NCBI RefSeq assembly: GCF_014205335.1
Contig: NZ_JACHNH010000001.1
Span: forward strand, 6,132,501 to 6,196,500
DNA: 64,000 nucleotides
Reading direction: 5' to 3'
Source: Amorphoplanes digitatis
GTDB lineage: Bacteria; Actinomycetota; Actinomycetes; Mycobacteriales; Micromonosporaceae
Of this stretch, positions 1 through 8,565 are shown one piece after another. The number at the start of each line of letters is the position of its first letter. The first letter of the stretch is position 1. The position numbers and the translations under genes were made by a program. The notes under the pieces are model-generated. The model did no database searches. It saw only the letters and a list, made by a program, of their open reading frames with translations, and had not been told where the DNA came from.

Positions 1-1
1 C

Positions 2-1525
2 AACTTCCGGCCGCTGCTGCTGCTCGTGGATGCCGAGGTCGCCCGGGCCGGTGGCGACGCCGTCGCCGCGATGCGGCTGTTCGACGAGGGCCTGCACGAG
101 GTGACGGGCCGCCCGTGGCATCACGCCCTGCTCGCCGAGCGGGCCGCACGCCTGCACCTGGAGCAGGGGCTTCCGCACACCGGGCGCCGGCTGCTGGTCG
201 AGGCGCGCGACGCGTACCGGGCGTGGGGTGCCGGCGGCCCGGCCGCACGCCTCGAGGCCGAGCACCCGTTCCTGCGGAACACGGCGAGCATGGGCCCGGG
301 GACCGGCGCCGACCGCCTGGACCTGATGGCGATCCTGCGCGCGTCGCGGGCGCTCAGCTCGAAGACCACCCTCGCCGGACTGACCACGCAGGTGATCGAT
401 GTGTTGTGCGCGATGACCGGGGCCACCGACGTGCGCCTGTCGCTGCGGGACCGCACCGTCTCCGGCTCCTCCACCACCGATCTGCCGGCGTCCGCCGTCC
501 GTTACGTCCAGCGCACCCACCACCCGCTGCTGGTCGCCGACGCGACCCGGGACGACCGGTTCTCGCAGGATCCGTACTTCACCGGTCTCGAGGCGTGCAG
601 CCTGCTGGTCATCCCGGTGCCCTGCCAGAGCGCGGAGGACGCCGTCCTGGTCCTGGCCAACCGGCGGCAGGGCGGCGTCTTCTCCACCGGCCGCCTGGAG
701 ACCGTCGAGCTGATCGCCGGTCAGCTGGCCGTCTCCCTGGACAACGCCCTGCACTACGACTCCCTGGAGGGCGAGGTCCGGGCCCGCACCGCGGAGATCG
801 CCGACCGCAACCGCGAGCTGGAGGCCGCCAACCAGCTCAAGGCCGACCTGATCGGCATGCTCGGCCACGAGATCAACAATCCCCTCGGCACGATCCTCGG
901 CAGCCTCGACCTGGTCCTGACCGACGATCCCCTGCCGCCGTCGGCCGAGCTGCTGGTCGCCAGGGCGCACGGCGCAACCCGGCGGCTGGCCGGCATCGTC
1001 GACGAGGTGCTCGCCCTGGTCAGCATCGACGCCGGCCGGCTCACCGCGACACCGCGCCCGGTCCGGGTCGCCGACCACATCGAGGCCGCGCTCGGCGCCA
1101 CCGCCACCACCGCGGTCACCGTCTCCTGCCCGCCCGACCTCGTCGCCGCCGTCCAGCCCGGCCACCTCGACCAGATCCTCACCAACCTGATCAGCAACGC
1201 GGACAAGTACGGCGGCGGGGTCGAGGCGATCGACGCGCACGGCTCCGGCGCGGGCCCGGTGACCATCGACGTCGCCGACCGGGGCCCGGGCGTGCCGCCG
1301 GAGTTCCGCGACCGGCTGTTCGGCCGTTTCGCACGCGCCGAGGGCACCGCCAGGAACGTCGCCGGCACCGGGCTGGGCCTGTACATCGTCCGCGAACTGG
1401 CCCGCGCCAACGGCGGCGACGTACGCTATCGCCCCTCGCCCGTACGCGGATCGACGTTCGTCGTCTCGCTTCCACCGGCGACCGTCGTCCGGAACACGGT
1501 GGGCAGCCGCAGACCGGCCGAATGA
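2..1525 (+). CDS. GAF-domain sensor histidine kinase, 5' partial
   Basis: The reading frame is open from base 2, so the window enters the gene and the GTG at 26 is probably internal. After about 90 helical, TPR-like residues comes a GAF domain (about residues 105-245 counted from 26). A dimerisation/phosphoacceptor helix follows with the H-box GHEINNPL (His281 by that count). The HATPase lobe shows the N-box NLISNADKYGG, DRGPGVP and GTGLGLYIV. The N-terminal stretch resembles the tail of large kinase/AAA-ATPase/GAF/histidine-kinase fusion proteins; that is an inference. It probably autophosphorylates in response to a ligand or protein signal. A SpoIIE-type phosphatase gene follows after about 80 bp. 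Confidence 0.85.
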   Translation, partial: NFRPLLLLVDAEVARAGGDAVAAMRLFDEGLHEVTGRPWHHALLAERAARLHLEQGLPHTGRRLLVEARDAYRAWGAGGPAARLEAEHPFLRNTASMGPGTGADRLDLMAILRASRALSSKTTLAGLTTQVIDVLCAMTGATDVRLSLRDRTVSGSSTTDLPASAVRYVQRTHHPLLVADATRDDRFSQDPYFTGLEACSLLVIPVPCQSAEDAVLVLANRRQGGVFSTGRLETVELIAGQLAVSLDNALHYDSLEGEVRARTAEIADRNRELEAANQLKADLIGMLGHEINNPLGTILGSLDLVLTDDPLPPSAELLVARAHGATRRLAGIVDEVLALVSIDAGRLTATPRPVRVADHIEAALGATATTAVTVSCPPDLVAAVQPGHLDQILTNLISNADKYGGGVEAIDAHGSGAGPVTIDVADRGPGVPPEFRDRLFGRFARAEGTARNVAGTGLGLYIVRELARANGGDVRYRPSPVRGSTFVVSLPPATVVRNTVGSRRPAE

Positions 1526-1546
1526 CGACACCCGCCGCCGATCGAC

Positions 1547-1599
1547 TCGGATCTCAATCGCGATCCGAATTGGAGTTCATGAAGACCTGGCCGTATAGC
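1547..1599 (+). promoter_or_regulatory. Promoter with upstream dyad for the SpoIIE-type phosphatase gene
   Basis: An inverted repeat TCGGATC (1547-1553) / GATCCGA (1562-1568) lies directly upstream of a -35-like TTGGAG (1570-1575). An 18-bp spacer leads to TATAGC (1594-1599). The GTG start at 1608 lies only 9 bp after the -10 box, so the mRNA would be leaderless or nearly so. The dyad could be a regulator site or the stem of a terminator for the kinase gene. Confidence 0.45.
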
Positions 1600-1607
1600 G
1601 TGGTGCC

Positions 1608-3365
1608 GTGAGCTCCGGCGAGGCAGGATCGCTGCCGACAACAGCCGACCGGTTCGCGGTGCTGCGGCAGACCGGGCTGACCGCTGCCGCCGATCCGGCA
1701 TGCGATCGTTTCGCCGCAATGGTACGGAATATGCTGAACGTTCCGATCGGCCTGGTCGCGTTGATCGAGCCGGAACGGCAGGTGCTCCCCGGTGCGTCCG
1801 GGCTGAGCGAGCCGTGGCAGCAGCAGCGGCAGACACCGCTGTCGTACGCGCCCGGTCAGCACGTCGCCACCGGCGGCGCGCCGCTGGTGATCGAGGACGC
1901 GCGGACCGATCCACGATCGGCCGGCACCCCGGCCGTCCGCGAGCTGAACGTCGTCGCGTACGCGGGGATGCCGTTGACCGATGAGACCGGGGTGGAGCTG
2001 GGCACGCTGTGCGCGATCGACACCGCGCCCCGGCGGTGGACCGGCAGCGAGCTGGCGTTGCTCGGTGATCTCGCGGCGGCGTGCTCGGACGGCCTGCGGC
2101 TGCGGATCGCCAACAGCACGGCGCAGCGGCGGTCGGCCGAGTCCGATGCGGCGCTCGACCGCAGTCAGCTGTTGCTGCGTGCCAGCGTGGCGCTGGCGAA
2201 CACGAGCACGGCCGACGACGTGGCCGCCGTCGTCCACGACCTGGTCACCGGCACGCTGAACCCCGCACACGTGGAAGTCTCGTTGCTCGACCGTTCCCGC
2301 ATGGTGAGCTGGCAGTCCGGCCCGGCGTTACCGGCGTCCGCCGCCAGGTGGTCGGAGCATGACGCGATCCCGTCGGGGTTGGCCGTCCGCACCGGCGCCG
2401 CGGTCCTGCTGCCCGATCTGGCCGCCGTTCGCGCGTTGACCCCGGACGCGGTGGACACCTACCTCGAGATGGGCTGGCAGTCGGCGGCCAGCGTGCCGCT
2501 GCCCGGGTTCGACGGGCGGGTCGGTGCGCTGACGTTCGTGTGGAAACAGCCCCACGTGCTCGACCACACCGAGCTGACGATCCTCACGGCCCTGGCCGTC
2601 TACACCGCCCAGGCATTGCAACGTGCCGACTACCTCCGCTCGCGGGAGAACGTCGCGGCGATCCTGCAACGGGCGATGCTCAGCGACGTGCCGGACTCGG
2701 CACCCTTCGAACTGGCGGCCCGGTACGAACCCGCCGCCCGCGGCGAGCAGGTCGGCGGGGACTGGTACGACGCGGTCCGCCTCGACCTGCAATATCTCGC
2801 CCTCGTGATCGGCGACGTCACCGGGCACGACATGCGCGCCGCCGCGCTAATGGGACGCGTGCGCAGCAAACTGCGCCTGCTGCTCGTCGACCGGCACGAG
2901 CCACCCGCCGCGCTGCTGCGCCGCCTCGACTCCGCCAACCAGGCCCTCGGCGACCGGATCATCGCCAGCGCCGTGCTGGCCTACCTACGCCCTGAACCCG
3001 GGGGTGACGGGCACCAGTTGCAGTGGTCCAACGCCGGGCACCCGAACCCGCTGCTGCTCGACGCCGCCGGCGTCACCGTGCTGACCGGCCACGACCCGCT
3101 GCTGGGCGTCACCCGCCGCACGCCGCGCACGAGCCACACCCGGCACCTGCCGCCCGGATCGACCGTGCTGTTCTACACCGACGGCCTCATCGAAACCCGC
3201 GAGCACCCCTTCGACGAACGCGAACGAGAGCTGCACGCCGCGCTGGCAGGCCTGCACGACCTCCCCCTGACCGAGCTGCTCGACCGGATCTACGCCGCCT
3301 TCGCCGGTGACGACCAGGAGGACGACGTCGCCCTACTCGCCGTGCGTACACCACCGCGGCAGTGA
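1608..3365 (+). CDS. GAF-domain PP2C/SpoIIE-type serine phosphatase
   Basis: The 585-aa protein has two GAF-like sensor domains (about residues 30-165 and 190-350) and a C-terminal SpoIIE-type PP2C domain (about 370-580). The PP2C metal-site motifs are visible: GGDWYDA near residue 380, then GDVTGHD and later DDVALLAV. Such proteins dephosphorylate STAS anti-anti-sigma proteins in partner-switching pathways. Two STAS proteins are encoded later in the window, but both lack the usual phosphorylated serine, so they are doubtful substrates. The start is GTG at 1608, just after a -10-like TATAGC. The stop overlaps the 3' end of the convergent membrane-protein gene by 33 bp. Confidence 0.88.
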   Translation: MSSGEAGSLPTTADRFAVLRQTGLTAAADPACDRFAAMVRNMLNVPIGLVALIEPERQVLPGASGLSEPWQQQRQTPLSYAPGQHVATGGAPLVIEDARTDPRSAGTPAVRELNVVAYAGMPLTDETGVELGTLCAIDTAPRRWTGSELALLGDLAAACSDGLRLRIANSTAQRRSAESDAALDRSQLLLRASVALANTSTADDVAAVVHDLVTGTLNPAHVEVSLLDRSRMVSWQSGPALPASAARWSEHDAIPSGLAVRTGAAVLLPDLAAVRALTPDAVDTYLEMGWQSAASVPLPGFDGRVGALTFVWKQPHVLDHTELTILTALAVYTAQALQRADYLRSRENVAAILQRAMLSDVPDSAPFELAARYEPAARGEQVGGDWYDAVRLDLQYLALVIGDVTGHDMRAAALMGRVRSKLRLLLVDRHEPPAALLRRLDSANQALGDRIIASAVLAYLRPEPGGDGHQLQWSNAGHPNPLLLDAAGVTVLTGHDPLLGVTRRTPRTSHTRHLPPGSTVLFYTDGLIETREHPFDERERELHAALAGLHDLPLTELLDRIYAAFAGDDQEDDVALLAVRTPPRQ

Positions 3366-4091
3366 GAGCCAGAACGTCACCACGACGGCGATCAGGCCGA
3401 GCGCGCCGATCCGGCCGGCCCACAGCCAGTACGAGGTCGGCTCGGACCAGACCAGCCGCATGAGCACCGTGCCGATGCCGCGCCCGCGCGGGCCGTCGGC
3501 GCCGAGCGCCACACCGAACGCGGTCATGAGCAGGAACAGGAAGAGCAGGCCGACGATCGACCGCCGCAGCAGGCCGGTGCCGGGCGGCTGCCCGATCGCG
3601 AAGAACAGCGTCGCCCAGGCCATCAGCAGCAGGATCAGGATCGCCCCGGCGCCGCCGACGGTGCCCACGAGGATGGCGGCGAACGCGAACCCCATGGTGT
3701 GCTCGTCGATCAGCCACAACGGGTACATCAACGGCAACTGGACGACACCCAGGACGAACACCGCGGCCATCGGGGCGAACAGGTTCCGCAGCACCGACAG
3801 CACGTCACGGGAGCGGCGCAGACTCGCGCGCACCGCCGCGACCACCGGGATCGCCACCAGCAGCAGCGGCCAGAACGGAAACGTCTCCGGGTCCTCGTCC
3901 ACCGCGAGGCCGGCGGCGGCCACCGCGGCGAACATGACGACGGTCTCGACGACCAGGGCCCACCGGATCGCGTGCCAGGGCAGCACGTCGCTCACCGGCG
4001 GGGCCGGTGCGGGCCGCCGCTCGGCAGTCCGCCACGGATCGGGGCGCTGCGGGCGGCGGCGAGGGGGGTGAAGGCGGCGGCGACGTGACAT
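3333..4091 (-). CDS. Multi-pass membrane protein, function unknown
   Basis: I do not recognise a named family. The protein (about 252 aa from ATG 4091) has a short Arg/Pro-rich cytoplasmic N-terminus and about six hydrophobic segments, including VVETVVMFAAVAAAGLAV and LLLVAIPVVAAV. I prefer the ATG at 4091 over the longer frame starting at 4157, because the extra residues look like reverse-strand noise. It is convergent with the phosphatase gene and divergent from the ABC operon, so it stands alone. Confidence 0.65.
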   Translation of the reverse strand: MSRRRRLHPPRRRPQRPDPWRTAERRPAPAPPVSDVLPWHAIRWALVVETVVMFAAVAAAGLAVDEDPETFPFWPLLLVAIPVVAAVRASLRRSRDVLSVLRNLFAPMAAVFVLGVVQLPLMYPLWLIDEHTMGFAFAAILVGTVGGAGAILILLLMAWATLFFAIGQPPGTGLLRRSIVGLLFLFLLMTAFGVALGADGPRGRGIGTVLMRLVWSEPTSYWLWAGRIGALGLIAVVVTFWLSLPRWCTHGE

Positions 4092-4182
4092 CGGCACGAC
4101 CGTAATCCATGCCCGCCAGGCCGCCAACCAGCGGAAACAGCCGGTGCCGACGATCACGGCGGATCGGGTCCGCCCAGCGGGC

Positions 4183-4214
4183 TTGACTATGACGCAGGGT
4201 CAACCCTCCATGCT
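4183..4214 (+). promoter_or_regulatory. MerR-type promoter/operator for the ABC exporter operon
   Basis: TTGACT (4183-4188) is followed by a 20-bp spacer and CATGCT (4209-4214). The spacer holds the dyad TTGAC (4183-4187) / GTCAA (4199-4203). Over-long 19-20 bp spacers are the hallmark of MerR-activated promoters, and a MerR gene is the third gene of the operon. Transcription would start at about 4221, next to the ATG at 4222, giving a leaderless mRNA. Confidence 0.7.
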
Positions 4215-4221
4215 GACCGGC

Positions 4222-4998
4222 ATGAGCATCGAGCGGCCGGCGATACGCATACAGGGCCTGGAGAAGTCGTTCAAGCACCTGAAGGTGCTGCGCGGCGTGG
4301 ACATCGACGTGGCCCGGGGCAGCATCTTCGCCCTGCTGGGCTCCAACGGTGCCGGCAAGACCACCGTGGTGAACATCCTCTCCACGCTGCTCAAGGCGGA
4401 CGCCGGGACGGCCCTGGTCAACGGCTTCGACGTCGCAACCCAGGCCGCCGACGTCCGCGAGTCGATAAGTCTCACCGGGCAGTTCGCCGCGGTCGACGAG
4501 ATCCTCACCGGCCGGGAGAACCTGGTGATGGTCGCCCGCCTGCGGCACCTCAAGGGCCCGGGCACGATCGCGGACGCCCAGCTGCGGCGCTTCTCGCTGA
4601 CCGAGGCCGGCGACCGGCGGGTGGCGACGTACTCCGGTGGCATGCGCCGCCGCCTGGACATCGCGATGAGCCTGATCGGGAATCCGCCGGTGATCTTCCT
4701 CGACGAGCCGACGACCGGGCTGGACCCGGAGGCGCGGCTCGAGGTGTGGCAGGCCGTCAGGGAACTCGCCGCGGGCGGCACCACCGTGCTGCTCACGACG
4801 CAGCACCTGGACGAGGCGGAGCAGCTCGCCGACCGGATCGCGATCCTGCACGAGGGCCGGATCATCGTGAACGGCACCCTCGCCGAGCTCAAGAAGCTCC
4901 TGCCGCCGGCCAAGGTCGAGTACATCGAGAAGCAGCCGACCCTCGAGGACGTCTTCCTCACCCTCGTCGGCGCCCGGAGGGAGAAGGAACAACGATGA
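4222..4998 (+). CDS. DrrA-like ABC transporter ATP-binding protein
   Basis: This is the cytoplasmic ATPase of a drug-export type (DrrA/NatA) transporter. It shows Walker A GSNGAGKTT, the signature YSGGMRRRLD, Walker B VIFLDEPTTGLDP and the H-loop TTQHLDEAE. The tail PTLEDVFLTLVG is typical of the DrrA family. I chose ATG 4222 rather than 4144 because the MerR-type promoter places the transcription start at about 4221; the longer version would run through the operator. Its stop overlaps the permease ATG (ATGA), so the two are translationally coupled. Confidence 0.92.
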   Translation: MSIERPAIRIQGLEKSFKHLKVLRGVDIDVARGSIFALLGSNGAGKTTVVNILSTLLKADAGTALVNGFDVATQAADVRESISLTGQFAAVDEILTGRENLVMVARLRHLKGPGTIADAQLRRFSLTEAGDRRVATYSGGMRRRLDIAMSLIGNPPVIFLDEPTTGLDPEARLEVWQAVRELAAGGTTVLLTTQHLDEAEQLADRIAILHEGRIIVNGTLAELKKLLPPAKVEYIEKQPTLEDVFLTLVGARREKEQR

Positions 4999-5756
4999 AC
5001 CGGCACTTCCTCGGCGACACCACCGTCCTGCTGGGCCGCTCGCTGCGCCACATCGCCCGCAGCCCGGACACCATCATCACGACCGCGGTCATGCCGATCG
5101 CCTTCATGCTGCTCTTCGTCTACGTCCTCGGCGGCGCGATCGAGACCGGGTCCGACTCGTACGTGAACTACCTGCTGCCCGGCATCCTGATCATCACGAT
5201 CGCCTCGGGCATCTCCTACACCGCGTACCGGCTCTTCCTGGACATGCAGGGCGGCATCTTCGCCCGGTTCCAGTCGATGCCGATCGCCCGCGCGTCCGTG
5301 TTGTGGGCGCACGTCCTGACCTCGCTGGTCGCCAACCTGACCTCACTCGTTGTCGTCGTCGGCGTCGCCCTGCTGATGGGCTTCCGTACCGGCGCGGACC
5401 TGCTGGAGTGGCTGGCGGTCGCCGGCATCCTGGTCCTGTTCACCCTGGCCCTGACCTGGATCGCCGTGATACCCGGCCTCACCGCGAAGTCCGTGGACGG
5501 CGCGAGCGCGTTCGCCTATCCGCTGATCTTCCTGCCGTTCATCAGCTCGGCCTTCGTGCCCACCGAGTCCATGCCCGGTCCGGTACGCGCCTTCGCCGAG
5601 AACCAGCCGGTGACCTCCATCGTCGACGCGATCCGGAACCTGTTCGCCCGGCAACCGGTCGGCACCGGCATCTGGACGGCGCTTGCCTGGTGCGCGGGCA
5701 TCGTCGTGGTCGCGTACCTGATCGCCACCATGACCTATCGGCGCAAGATCTCCTGA
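4995..5756 (+). CDS. DrrB-like ABC transporter permease
   Basis: This is a 253-aa ABC-2 type membrane protein with six predicted TM segments. It partners the preceding ATPase to export a hydrophobic compound. The family traits seen are an N-terminal cytoplasmic arm followed by TAVMPIAFMLLFVYVLGGA, the central FARFQSMPIARAS coupling segment, and a late FLPFISSAFVPTESMP loop. The gene begins inside the ATPase stop codon (4-bp overlap). The substrate is not predictable from sequence; the MerR regulator suggests it may also be the inducer. Confidence 0.9.
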   Translation: MNRHFLGDTTVLLGRSLRHIARSPDTIITTAVMPIAFMLLFVYVLGGAIETGSDSYVNYLLPGILIITIASGISYTAYRLFLDMQGGIFARFQSMPIARASVLWAHVLTSLVANLTSLVVVVGVALLMGFRTGADLLEWLAVAGILVLFTLALTWIAVIPGLTAKSVDGASAFAYPLIFLPFISSAFVPTESMPGPVRAFAENQPVTSIVDAIRNLFARQPVGTGIWTALAWCAGIVVVAYLIATMTYRRKIS

Positions 5757-5775
5757 GCGGCGGCAGGATGAGGAC

Positions 5776-6555
5776 ATGCTGACGATCGGGCAACTGGCGG
5801 CGTACACCGGCGTCACGGTGCGCGCGGTGCGGCACTATCACCACATCGGGCTGTTGCCCGAGCCGGAGCGGGACGCGTCGGGCTACCGGCGGTACCGGGC
5901 GACGGCCGTCGTGTCCCTCATCAAGATCCGTACACTCGCCGACGCCGGCGTGCCGCTGTCCCAGGTCGCCGAGCTGCTCAAAGCCGACGGGCCGGCCTTC
6001 GCCGAAGCGGTCGAGAGCATCGACAACCACCTGCGCGACGAGATCTCCCGGCTGGAGACCAGCCGCAGGCAGATCGCGCGGCTCGCCACCGGGGACAGGA
6101 TGGCACTCCCACCGGAGGTGGTCGCCTATCTCGATCGGCTCCGCGAACTCGGGGTGTCGCAGCGGATGGTGGACGCCGAGCAGGACGGGTGGATCCTGGT
6201 GGTGGCCCGCTGGCCCGATGCCGTCCGCGAGTGGATGCCCGCGAAACTCGCGCAGCTCGACGACCCGCGACTCGTTCGGCTCTATCGGGTCCTGTCGGAG
6301 ATCTTCGACAGCGACGCCTGCGACGACGCGCTCCTGGTGGAGGCCGCCGACATCATGGCCGAACTGGCCGAGCAGGCATACGCCTCGGGCGAGATCGACC
6401 TCGGCGAGGCGGCGCGCGACGATCTGTCGTTCGACCTCCTGGACGCACTCTCCGTCGAGTACGACCCGAAGGCGGAGCGACTGATAGAGCTGATGCGCGA
6501 GCGTGGCTGGGACGGTTGGAGCCGGCTCGAGCGGCTGCCGGAGCCGCCCGGCTGA
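5776..6555 (+). CDS. MerR family transcriptional regulator
   Basis: The N-terminal winged helix-turn-helix (residues 3-70, TIGQLAAYTGVTVRAVRHYH) is followed by a coiled-coil helix and a C-terminal effector domain of about 130 residues rich in acidic and aromatic positions. A GGATGAGG ribosome site precedes the ATG at 5776. It lies 19 bp after the permease gene and is followed by an MFS exporter. It most likely binds the 20-bp-spacer promoter at 4183-4214 and activates the operon when a toxic compound binds. Confidence 0.92.
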   Translation: MLTIGQLAAYTGVTVRAVRHYHHIGLLPEPERDASGYRRYRATAVVSLIKIRTLADAGVPLSQVAELLKADGPAFAEAVESIDNHLRDEISRLETSRRQIARLATGDRMALPPEVVAYLDRLRELGVSQRMVDAEQDGWILVVARWPDAVREWMPAKLAQLDDPRLVRLYRVLSEIFDSDACDDALLVEAADIMAELAEQAYASGEIDLGEAARDDLSFDLLDALSVEYDPKAERLIELMRERGWDGWSRLERLPEPPG

Positions 6556-6586
6556 CCACGCGTACGCGTCGCTAGAGTCGCGCCTC

Positions 6587-7855
6587 GTGGATCAACTGAG
6601 CCGTAACCTGCGCTGGGGCGCACTGGGTGCCCTCGCCATGGGCGGCGTCGCGATCGGTTTGACCGAGTTCGTCGCGATGGGTCTGCTACCCGAGATCAGC
6701 CGTGGCCTGCTGCCGCAGGCCTACTCCGAGTCACCGGCCGACGCGGTGGCGCAGGGCGGTTGGACCATCACGGCGTACGCGCTGGGGGTGGTCGTCGGCG
6801 CGCCGGTGATCGCCGCCGCGACCGCGCGCGTGCCGCGCCGCAGGCTGGTGCTGGGGCTGCTCGCGGTCTTCGTCATCGGCACGGTGGCCTCCGCGGTCGC
6901 GCCCAGCTTCGGGCTGGTGCTGGTGGCCCGGTTCGTGGCGGCGCTGCCGCACGGCGCCTACTTCGGCGCGGCCGGGCTGCTCGCGGCGACGTTGATGGGC
7001 CCGGGCAGGCAGGCCCGCGGGTACGCCGTCGTGCTCAGCGGGCTCACCGCGGCGAACATCGTCGGCGTACCCCTGATCACCCGGCTCGGGCAGACGGCCG
7101 GGTGGCGGGTCGCGTACCTGGTCATCGCCGCGGTCTTCCTGATCACCCTGGCGGCGGTCCGGATCCTGGTGCCCGAGGTCGCCGCGACGCCGGGCGGCTC
7201 GCCGGCGGGCGAGCTGCGTGCCCTGCGCACCCCGCGGGTCTGGCTGGCCGCGGCCACCGCGACCGCCGGTTTCGCCGGCTTCTTCGCCGTGTACAGCTAC
7301 CTCGCCCCGGTCACCACCGAGGTGGCCGGCCTGAGCGCGGGCACCGTGCCGTGGGTGCTGGTGGCGATGGGGCTGGGCATGGCCGTGGGCAACGCCCTCG
7401 GCGGCTGGCTGGCCGACCGGGACCTGCGGCGCGCCACGCTCGCCGGGTTCGCCGCGGCGATCGCCGCCATCGTGGTGTTCGCGTTGATCGCCGACACCAC
7501 CGCGGGCCTGTTCCTCGGCGCGTTCCTGGCGGGCGGGACCAGCCTCTTCGTCGGCCCGGCGCTACAGGCCCGGCTCATCGACGTCGCGCCGAGCGCCCAG
7601 CTGATGGGCGCGGCGGTCAGCCAGTCGGCGCTGAACCTGGCCAACAGCCTCGGCGCCGCCCTCGGCGGGCTGGTGATCGCCCGCGGCCTCGGCTACCTGG
7701 CTCCGGCGTGGGTCGGCGTGGCACTTGTCGCGGTCGGGCTGTGCCTGGCCGCGGCCGGCTTCGCCGGCGAGCGACGAGGCCCGACCGGAACCGTGAATTC
7801 GAATGCTCAATGCATTGTGGACGCAGATGATCGTGGCCTTCCCGTAACCAGGTGA
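6587..7855 (+). CDS. MFS transporter (DHA1-type exporter)
   Basis: This 422-aa, 12-TM major facilitator resembles the Cmr/AraJ-like arabinose-efflux/drug-export group: an early GLTEFVAMGLLPEI, then GWTITAYALGVVVGAPVI, and motif-A-like ATARVPRRRLVL. I chose GTG 6587, the first start before the first TM helix. A -10-like TAGAGT at 6573-6578 lies 8 bp upstream with no Shine-Dalgarno, so it may also be transcribed separately as a leaderless mRNA. It sits just after the MerR gene and may serve the same resistance function. Confidence 0.85.
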   Translation: MDQLSRNLRWGALGALAMGGVAIGLTEFVAMGLLPEISRGLLPQAYSESPADAVAQGGWTITAYALGVVVGAPVIAAATARVPRRRLVLGLLAVFVIGTVASAVAPSFGLVLVARFVAALPHGAYFGAAGLLAATLMGPGRQARGYAVVLSGLTAANIVGVPLITRLGQTAGWRVAYLVIAAVFLITLAAVRILVPEVAATPGGSPAGELRALRTPRVWLAAATATAGFAGFFAVYSYLAPVTTEVAGLSAGTVPWVLVAMGLGMAVGNALGGWLADRDLRRATLAGFAAAIAAIVVFALIADTTAGLFLGAFLAGGTSLFVGPALQARLIDVAPSAQLMGAAVSQSALNLANSLGAALGGLVIARGLGYLAPAWVGVALVAVGLCLAAAGFAGERRGPTGTVNSNAQCIVDADDRGLPVTR

Positions 7856-7938
7856 ATTCTTCAGGAGAAGGTCGACGAACATCCCAGGAATCCTTAACCT
7901 GATCGTTCGGAAAGCACCGGCGAACGGAAGGTAACGCA

Positions 7939-8322
7939 ATGGCCAGCGCGACGGTCGACGTCGACACCAGCGCGGACGGCACGCTCGTCATCCAGCCCCA
8001 CGGTGCCCTCGACGCCGCCGACGCGGTCGACCTGCGCCGCATCCTGATCCACGTCCTGCGACGGCTCCGGCCGCTGCGACTGGTCCTCGATCTGCACGAC
8101 GTCACGGCCCTTGACCCGATCAACCTGGGCACCCTCGCCGCGGCCTGCCAACTCGGCGACGACCATCACGTCGCGGTGTTCCTCGACCACTCCACCGTGC
8201 CGATCGCCCAGCAACTCAGCGCCGCCGGCGTCCCACTGCACCGGCTTCGACGCGTCGGCGCCACCATCCGGGCCTGCGCCGCGACGCCACGCCGCATCGG
8301 GACGGACGAGCCGGCGCCGTAG
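7939..8322 (+). CDS. STAS-domain protein (anti-sigma antagonist-like), paralogue 1
   Basis: This 127-aa single STAS domain runs from LVIQPHGALDAADAVDLRRIL to LSAAGVPLHRLRR. In canonical SpoIIAA-type antagonists the phosphorylated serine lies in DSSGLG; here the aligned stretch is DPINLG (residues 59-64), so both serine positions are replaced. It is therefore unlikely to be switched by phosphorylation in the usual way. A close paralogue lies on the other strand at 11990. A GGAAGG ribosome site precedes the ATG. About 240 bp of non-coding DNA separates it from phoD. Confidence 0.82.
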   Translation: MASATVDVDTSADGTLVIQPHGALDAADAVDLRRILIHVLRRLRPLRLVLDLHDVTALDPINLGTLAAACQLGDDHHVAVFLDHSTVPIAQQLSAAGVPLHRLRRVGATIRACAATPRRIGTDEPAP

Positions 8323-8565
8323 CGCCCGGCGGGTCCGGAAGGTCACCGGCGGGACTTCCGCCCGTTACCACCGCAAGCCCGGTGGCGACCACTGAACGCG
8401 CAGGCCGCGCGGGCCGACGTTCCCGCGATGCCCGACTGCCACGCCTCGTTCCCGCTCGGGCGGCGCGCCGTTGGGCGAAAGTCCTCGCTGCCTTGCGGCC
8501 GTCGCCACTCGCCATTGCATTGATGAGCATCCATGGTTTACGGGACGCTCGCAGCGTAAGCGGCT

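Noticed and set aside
115..1611. Long Arg/Pro-rich frame over the histidine kinase gene
   Set aside because: It is a shadow frame of a high-GC gene with no domain; the other frame has all kinase motifs.
8340..8560. Possible PHO boxes upstream of phoD
   Set aside because: No pair of GTTCACC-like 11-bp direct repeats could be found.
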